Part shown: in pieces, positions 8,204-9,543 of the stretch
Position numbering within the stretch: the first letter of the stretch is position 1
Layout: every line of letters begins with the position of its first letter
DNA from: Oxalobacteraceae bacterium
Lineage (GTDB): Bacteria > Pseudomonadota > Gammaproteobacteria > Burkholderiales > Burkholderiaceae_D
Length of the DNA stretch: 9,543 nucleotides
Reading direction: 5' to 3'
NCBI GenBank assembly: GCA_021151485.1
Contig: JAGKXB010000046.1
Span: forward strand, 1-9,543
The notes under the pieces: generated by a model
What the model saw: only the letters and a program-made list of their open reading frames with translations
What the model was told of the DNA's origin: nothing
Database searches by the model: none
Program-made: the position numbers and the translations under genes

Positions 8204-8545
8204 TTAATCGGAAAACAGCCCAAATATACTCGACGCTTTTAGTCCATAAGATAGATTCAGTGCAATTGTGTCCGGCCCCTTGCCGCCATCAACTATTAAC
8301 CCAAGAAAAACTGGTTGATTATCAAACAGGCGATAATTGAAACTGGCAAGCTGACGCTCTGTTTTCTTTGCCGTTCCAGCAAAGTCTTCATTTTTACCTG
8401 TGCCGACACTTAGAATAAATTTTGGCAATCCATTTTTATATGGCTTATCTACCAGTTTAAAATCCAGCTCTTCATTATATTGATTCAATAGCAATCGATA
8501 AGTGAAGGGATAACCCGGTTGCGTAGCAAAGGGTAATGCGATCAT
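8204..8545 (-). CDS. Conserved-looking hypothetical protein, 113 aa
   Basis: I do not recognise a family. Starting at the ATG at 8545 (MIALPFATQPGYPFTYRLLL) the product is 113 aa, mixed alpha/beta in look, without signal peptide, Cys residues or membrane helix. It contains alternating polar/hydrophobic strands (ELDFKLVD, FILSVGTG, PVFLGLIVDGG). AGGAG lies seven bases before this ATG, which is why I prefer it to the in-frame TTG at 8608 that would add 21 Cys/Pro/Arg-containing residues and overlap the stop of the previous gene. It sits 59 nt after the secreted-protein gene and 52 nt before the two-domain hydrolase, so it is probably co-transcribed. A partner, chaperone or immunity-type role for the hydrolase is conceivable but not shown. 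Confidence 0.6.
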   Translation of the reverse strand: MIALPFATQPGYPFTYRLLLNQYNEELDFKLVDKPYKNGLPKFILSVGTGKNEDFAGTAKKTERQLASFNYRLFDNQPVFLGLIVDGGKGPDTIALNLSYGLKASSIFGLFSD

Positions 8546-8604
8546 ATTCCATCTCCTACCCGGTAAGCTTTTGCAGCATCCAGGCAGATTTTTATCACTT
8601 GAAA

Positions 8605-9462
8605 TCAACGATCGAAGGAAAAACCGATACTAAACGCAGCCCAGGTTTTTCCATTATCAACATACGAAGCAGAATCACTTACACGATCCTTACCCAATAC
8701 AAAACCCAACTGAAAAGAATCCTTTACCTCACCGATAACGCCTAGACCATAACTAAAACCTGCCAAATTTTGAGTATTTTGTTTGCCATCTACCTCTTCG
8801 GCCACTTGAATAGTTGAGGCACCCGCAAACACGACCCCTTTTAATTCAAACCCAAAAGAATTCCGATCAAGCCTATATCCAACGTATGGCCCTACAGATG
8901 CACCGCCATTGAACTCTTTCGAACCATCAAAATGATATTTGTAGGGAACAAACAAGGCTCCATAGGTGAATCCATATCGATTAGGCGCTGCATTTTGAAT
9001 TACAGCAGCAGGCACCCTCACCGCCAAACCGCTTATTTTTCTCTTATCCTTCAAATTTTCATTATCAAAGCCACAATCAACTGCCGACAAAAACATAAAC
9101 TGTTTGGCGATGACTGCATCTACATAGCCAGCTGTTCCATCGGTAAGCGCTCTTAATTTGGTTTTAGGTGGAATACATATCTTATTGTCACTCTCCTTCA
9201 CGCCAGTGTCTTCGTATAAAATCCGTTTCACATTGAGTGCAACTGGAAAAGTTAAGGCATCGCCTTTATAGATATTTTTATCATTTACGGTTTTTGCAGG
9301 TTCCGCAGCATTGGCACTCGATGCTGTTGATGACTGGGCACTTTGAGCGCCCTTTGAAGCTTGAATACTCGATGCAACAGAAGACTGCGAACTTTGCGCA
9401 GCAGTAAGATCCGCAATAAAAAGTAATAATACAATCGCCAGTATGTTTCCATGTACACGCAT
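8605..9462 (-). CDS. Secreted, probably outer-membrane beta-strand-rich protein with Ser/Gln/Ala-rich linker
   Basis: I prefer the ATG at 9462 because AGGGG lies eight bases upstream. The ATG at 9468 is only two bases from that site. The 285-aa product starts with a classic signal peptide (MRVHGNILAIVLLLFIADL, likely cleavage after TAA at residue 22). A low-complexity Ser/Gln/Ala linker spans about 23-56. A globular part with two cysteines (96 and 130) follows. From about 163 there are at least six alternating aromatic/Gly strands (RYGFTYGALFVPYKYHF, GGASVGPYVGYRL, SFGFELKGVVFAG, AGFSYGLGVIGEV, SFQLGFVLGK, WAAFSIGFSF) like a small outer-membrane barrel. It ends FSFDR, not in the terminal aromatic usual for Bam substrates. 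Cell-surface or periplasmic location is inferred and the function is unknown. It is the first gene of the minus-strand cassette. Confidence 0.65.
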   Translation of the reverse strand: MRVHGNILAIVLLLFIADLTAAQSSQSSVASSIQASKGAQSAQSSTASSANAAEPAKTVNDKNIYKGDALTFPVALNVKRILYEDTGVKESDNKICIPPKTKLRALTDGTAGYVDAVIAKQFMFLSAVDCGFDNENLKDKRKISGLAVRVPAAVIQNAAPNRYGFTYGALFVPYKYHFDGSKEFNGGASVGPYVGYRLDRNSFGFELKGVVFAGASTIQVAEEVDGKQNTQNLAGFSYGLGVIGEVKDSFQLGFVLGKDRVSDSASYVDNGKTWAAFSIGFSFDR

Positions 9463-9525
9463 AAGCATTTCCCCTATCCAAGTAATTAATTAGGATTAAA
9501 CTTATCTTTCTACACAAAAATATTA

Positions 9526-9543
9526 ACCCCCCATATGGGGGGT
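9526..9543. repeat. Perfect 18-bp palindrome at the window edge, possible terminator or operator
   Basis: ACCCCCCATATGGGGGGT is a perfect palindrome cut by the end of the window, so it may be longer. As a hairpin it has a 7-bp stem with an ATAT loop. Read on the minus strand it is followed by TAATATTTTT (9525-9516). That would suit an intrinsic terminator of a minus-strand gene lying beyond 9543. It also sits 63 bases before the start of the minus-strand cassette, so an operator is possible. I see no convincing -35/-10 pair in 9463-9525. Confidence 0.5.

Noticed and set aside
7906..8340. Plus-strand open frame of 144 codons antisense to the hydrolase start and the 113-aa gene
   Set aside because: It crosses two minus-strand genes and their spacer, both of which have good ribosome sites and start signals. 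Its product is rich in Ile, Asn, Cys and Arg without any domain-like pattern.
8546..8608. Longer version of the 113-aa protein from a TTG at 8608
   Set aside because: The added residues look non-coding, the start would overlap the previous stop, and a strong AGGAG sits directly before the ATG at 8545.
9463..9525. Possible sigma-70 promoter for the minus-strand cassette (TTGTGT at 9517-9512 with TAAT-type boxes downstream)
   Set aside because: The region is AT-rich and offers several weak boxes with poor spacing (18-19 nt), so no single pair can be supported.

Overview
The window looks like chromosomal DNA of a heterotrophic gammaproteobacterium. I base this on moderate GC, gammaproteobacterial-type ribosome binding sites, and an outer-membrane-type protein with a Ser/Ala-rich linker. 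A Cellvibrio-like lineage is only a guess. There are two blocks of genes that converge on a short spacer near 5720-5838.

Block 1 (plus strand, 1-5719) is a tightly packed inorganic-carbon uptake operon. It opens with the last 36 codons of a gene whose product end resembles the STAS tail of SulP-family anion/bicarbonate transporters. That gene overlaps by ATGA with a large dabA (DUF2309, 995 aa), the zinc-binding, carbonic-anhydrase-like subunit of the DAB system. dabA in turn overlaps by ATGA with a 440-aa NuoL/DabB-like membrane subunit. After a 1-nt gap comes a second, more divergent 433-aa NuoM/N-like membrane subunit. The expected job is energy-coupled accumulation of CO2/bicarbonate in the cytoplasm. 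The unusual point is two different antiporter-like membrane subunits rather than one DabB.

Block 2 (minus strand, read 9462 to 5839) is a three-gene cassette of unknown function. In order of transcription it holds a secreted or outer-membrane beta-strand-rich protein with a Ser/Gln/Ala-rich linker, a 113-aa protein of no recognised family, and a 770-aa protein. The last joins an N-terminal HExxE metallopeptidase-like domain to a C-terminal serine alpha/beta-hydrolase with a CHSRG nucleophile elbow. Gaps of 52-59 nt and good Shine-Dalgarno sites suggest one transcript. This block is the best candidate for an undescribed system.

The spacer between the blocks holds a perfect 8-bp GC-rich hairpin and, on the minus strand, an open stretch that may be a gene remnant. 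The right edge of the window ends in a perfect 18-bp palindrome followed, on the minus strand, by a T-rich tract. No rRNA, tRNA, CRISPR array, transposase or IS end was seen.
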